6,830 nt of DNA, taken from NCBI GenBank assembly GCA_039024295.1, contig JBCDIQ010000325.1, forward strand, positions 1-6,830, given 5' to 3'. The notes under the pieces are model-generated. The model had not been told where the DNA came from and did no database searches. It saw only the letters and a list, made by a program, of their open reading frames with translations. The position numbers and the translations under genes are program-made. Numbering within the stretch: position 1 is the stretch's first letter; every line of letters begins with the position of its first letter. This DNA is from JBCDIQ01 sp039024295. GTDB taxonomy: Bacteria; Bacteroidota; Bacteroidia; J057. Below are positions 6,283 to 6,830 of this stretch, piece after piece.

Positions 6283-6369
6283 GATAGGGGGAGAAGGGGA
6301 GAAAAGGAATTATATTGAAATAATGCTCAAGTCTTGGAAATGGTTGTGATACAAACTCTTTCTGTAAAC
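6283..6369. other. Divergent intergenic region between the CPBP gene and the exported-protein gene
   Basis: An 87 bp stretch that should hold promoters firing in both directions. No convincing -33/-7 pair was found for the plus-strand gene; TATATTGA at 6311-6318 is only a weak -7 match. On the minus strand TATCTTGG overlaps the TTG at 6282 and loosely resembles TAnnTTTG, which would fit use of the downstream GTG at 6261, but no -33 element is seen at the right distance. Confidence 0.4.
6286..6309. repeat. Homopurine tract with a perfect 2 x 8 bp tandem repeat
   Basis: The plus strand is purine only for 24 nt. It contains GGGGAGAA twice in direct succession (6288-6295 and 6296-6303). The tract lies immediately upstream of the CPBP gene, where that gene's own strand reads as a polypyrimidine run. 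Confidence 0.6.
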
Positions 6370-6830
6370 ATGAGGACCTTAACATTCATCATCCTGCTTT
6401 TCCCTTGTTATTCCTATACACAGAATCTATCTCCTTATTTGGCAGATAGCACCCAACTCTCACGAGACTCCATCCCCGCATTTGAGTTTCCCTGGACGGT
6501 TCTGTTTGGGATGCCCCTGATTCAGAATTCAGAAGCCCAGATTGATATTCGGTTTTCGGAAGGAAGCGGTTTTCATCGATCAGGAAGTTTAATGAGGTTA
6601 TTTACCACAGAAAAGGATAAATGGAAAGCTGAAAGGTATGAATATGAAGCTTGGGGACTCCTTCCTTTTGATCGAAAAGCAAAAAAAGTGTTATGTTTTT
6701 TTAATTCTGTTTCCGAGCAGTATGAAGCACACGATCCTGAGAAGGAATCAAGCTTGGATTCCCTTCAAAGGCGTTCTTTGATTACCCTCTACTACAAAAA
6801 ACACAAACTAAGAATAAAGGGGAGAAAATG
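6370..6830 (+). CDS. Exported protein of unknown function, 3'-truncated by window edge
   Basis: An open frame from ATG 6370 to the window end, with 153 codons visible and no stop. The N-terminus MRTLTFIILLFPCYSYTQN is a good Sec signal peptide: Arg2, a hydrophobic core at 4-12 and likely cleavage near residue 17 or 18. FPC does not make a lipobox, so a soluble or outer-membrane-directed product is more likely than a lipoprotein. The mature part is mixed hydrophilic and aromatic (for example WTVLFGMPLIQ, and KWKAERYEYEAWG at about 85-97), followed by a charged region; no family was recognised. An in-frame ATG at 6340 would add 10 residues (MVVIQTLSVN) before the signal peptide and is less likely. 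It is divergent from the CPBP gene and runs at visibly higher A+T than dnaE. Confidence 0.7.
   Translation, partial: MRTLTFIILLFPCYSYTQNLSPYLADSTQLSRDSIPAFEFPWTVLFGMPLIQNSEAQIDIRFSEGSGFHRSGSLMRLFTTEKDKWKAERYEYEAWGLLPFDRKAKKVLCFFNSVSEQYEAHDPEKESSLDSLQRRSLITLYYKKHKLRIKGRK

Noticed and set aside
5989..6318. Plus-strand 109-codon frame opposite the CPBP gene
   Set aside because: Antisense to a well supported membrane protein; no hydrophobic or domain pattern of its own.

Overview
The window looks like chromosomal DNA from a member of the Bacteroidota. This rests on three things. No start codon has a recognisable Shine-Dalgarno sequence. A perfect copy of the Bacteroidota -7 element (TAnnTTTG) lies just upstream of one gene. 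The proteins are also of Bacteroidota type (HLHNHTEFS-type DnaE, small lipoproteins with carboxypeptidase-regulatory-like folds, an atypical CPBP membrane protein). Genus and class cannot be fixed by reading alone. No tRNA, rRNA, CRISPR array or insertion sequence was seen.

Layout. (1) Bases 1-3506, plus strand: almost all of dnaE, the replicative DNA polymerase III alpha subunit, with its 5' end cut by the window edge. (2) Bases 3472-4938, minus strand: a likely two-gene operon, a small lipoprotein (4938 to 4384) followed 15 nt later by a two-domain GNAT acetyltransferase (4368 to 3472) whose 3' end overlaps the end of dnaE by 35 bp tail to tail. (3) Bases 4987-5232, minus strand: a clear YefM-type antitoxin with no YoeB toxin beside it, in DNA much richer in A+T than its surroundings and bounded by a 15/16 direct repeat. 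(4) Bases 5284-6282, minus strand: a polytopic membrane protein of the CPBP (Abi/Rce1-like) family with altered catalytic motifs and a non-ATG start. (5) Bases 6370-6830, plus strand: the start of a divergently transcribed exported protein of unknown function, cut by the right edge.

Apart from the lipoprotein/acetyltransferase pair, the genes do not form an obvious pathway. The window reads as a conserved housekeeping gene (dnaE) next to a small accessory stretch. No complete new system can be claimed. The best leads are the orphan antitoxin with its terminal repeats, the CPBP protein with a Thr-Glu in place of Glu-Glu plus an HExxH motif, and the convergent overlap at the end of dnaE, where a hairpin straddles the stop codon. 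All genes have only short gaps between them; the longest non-coding stretch is the 87 bp divergent region 6283-6369.
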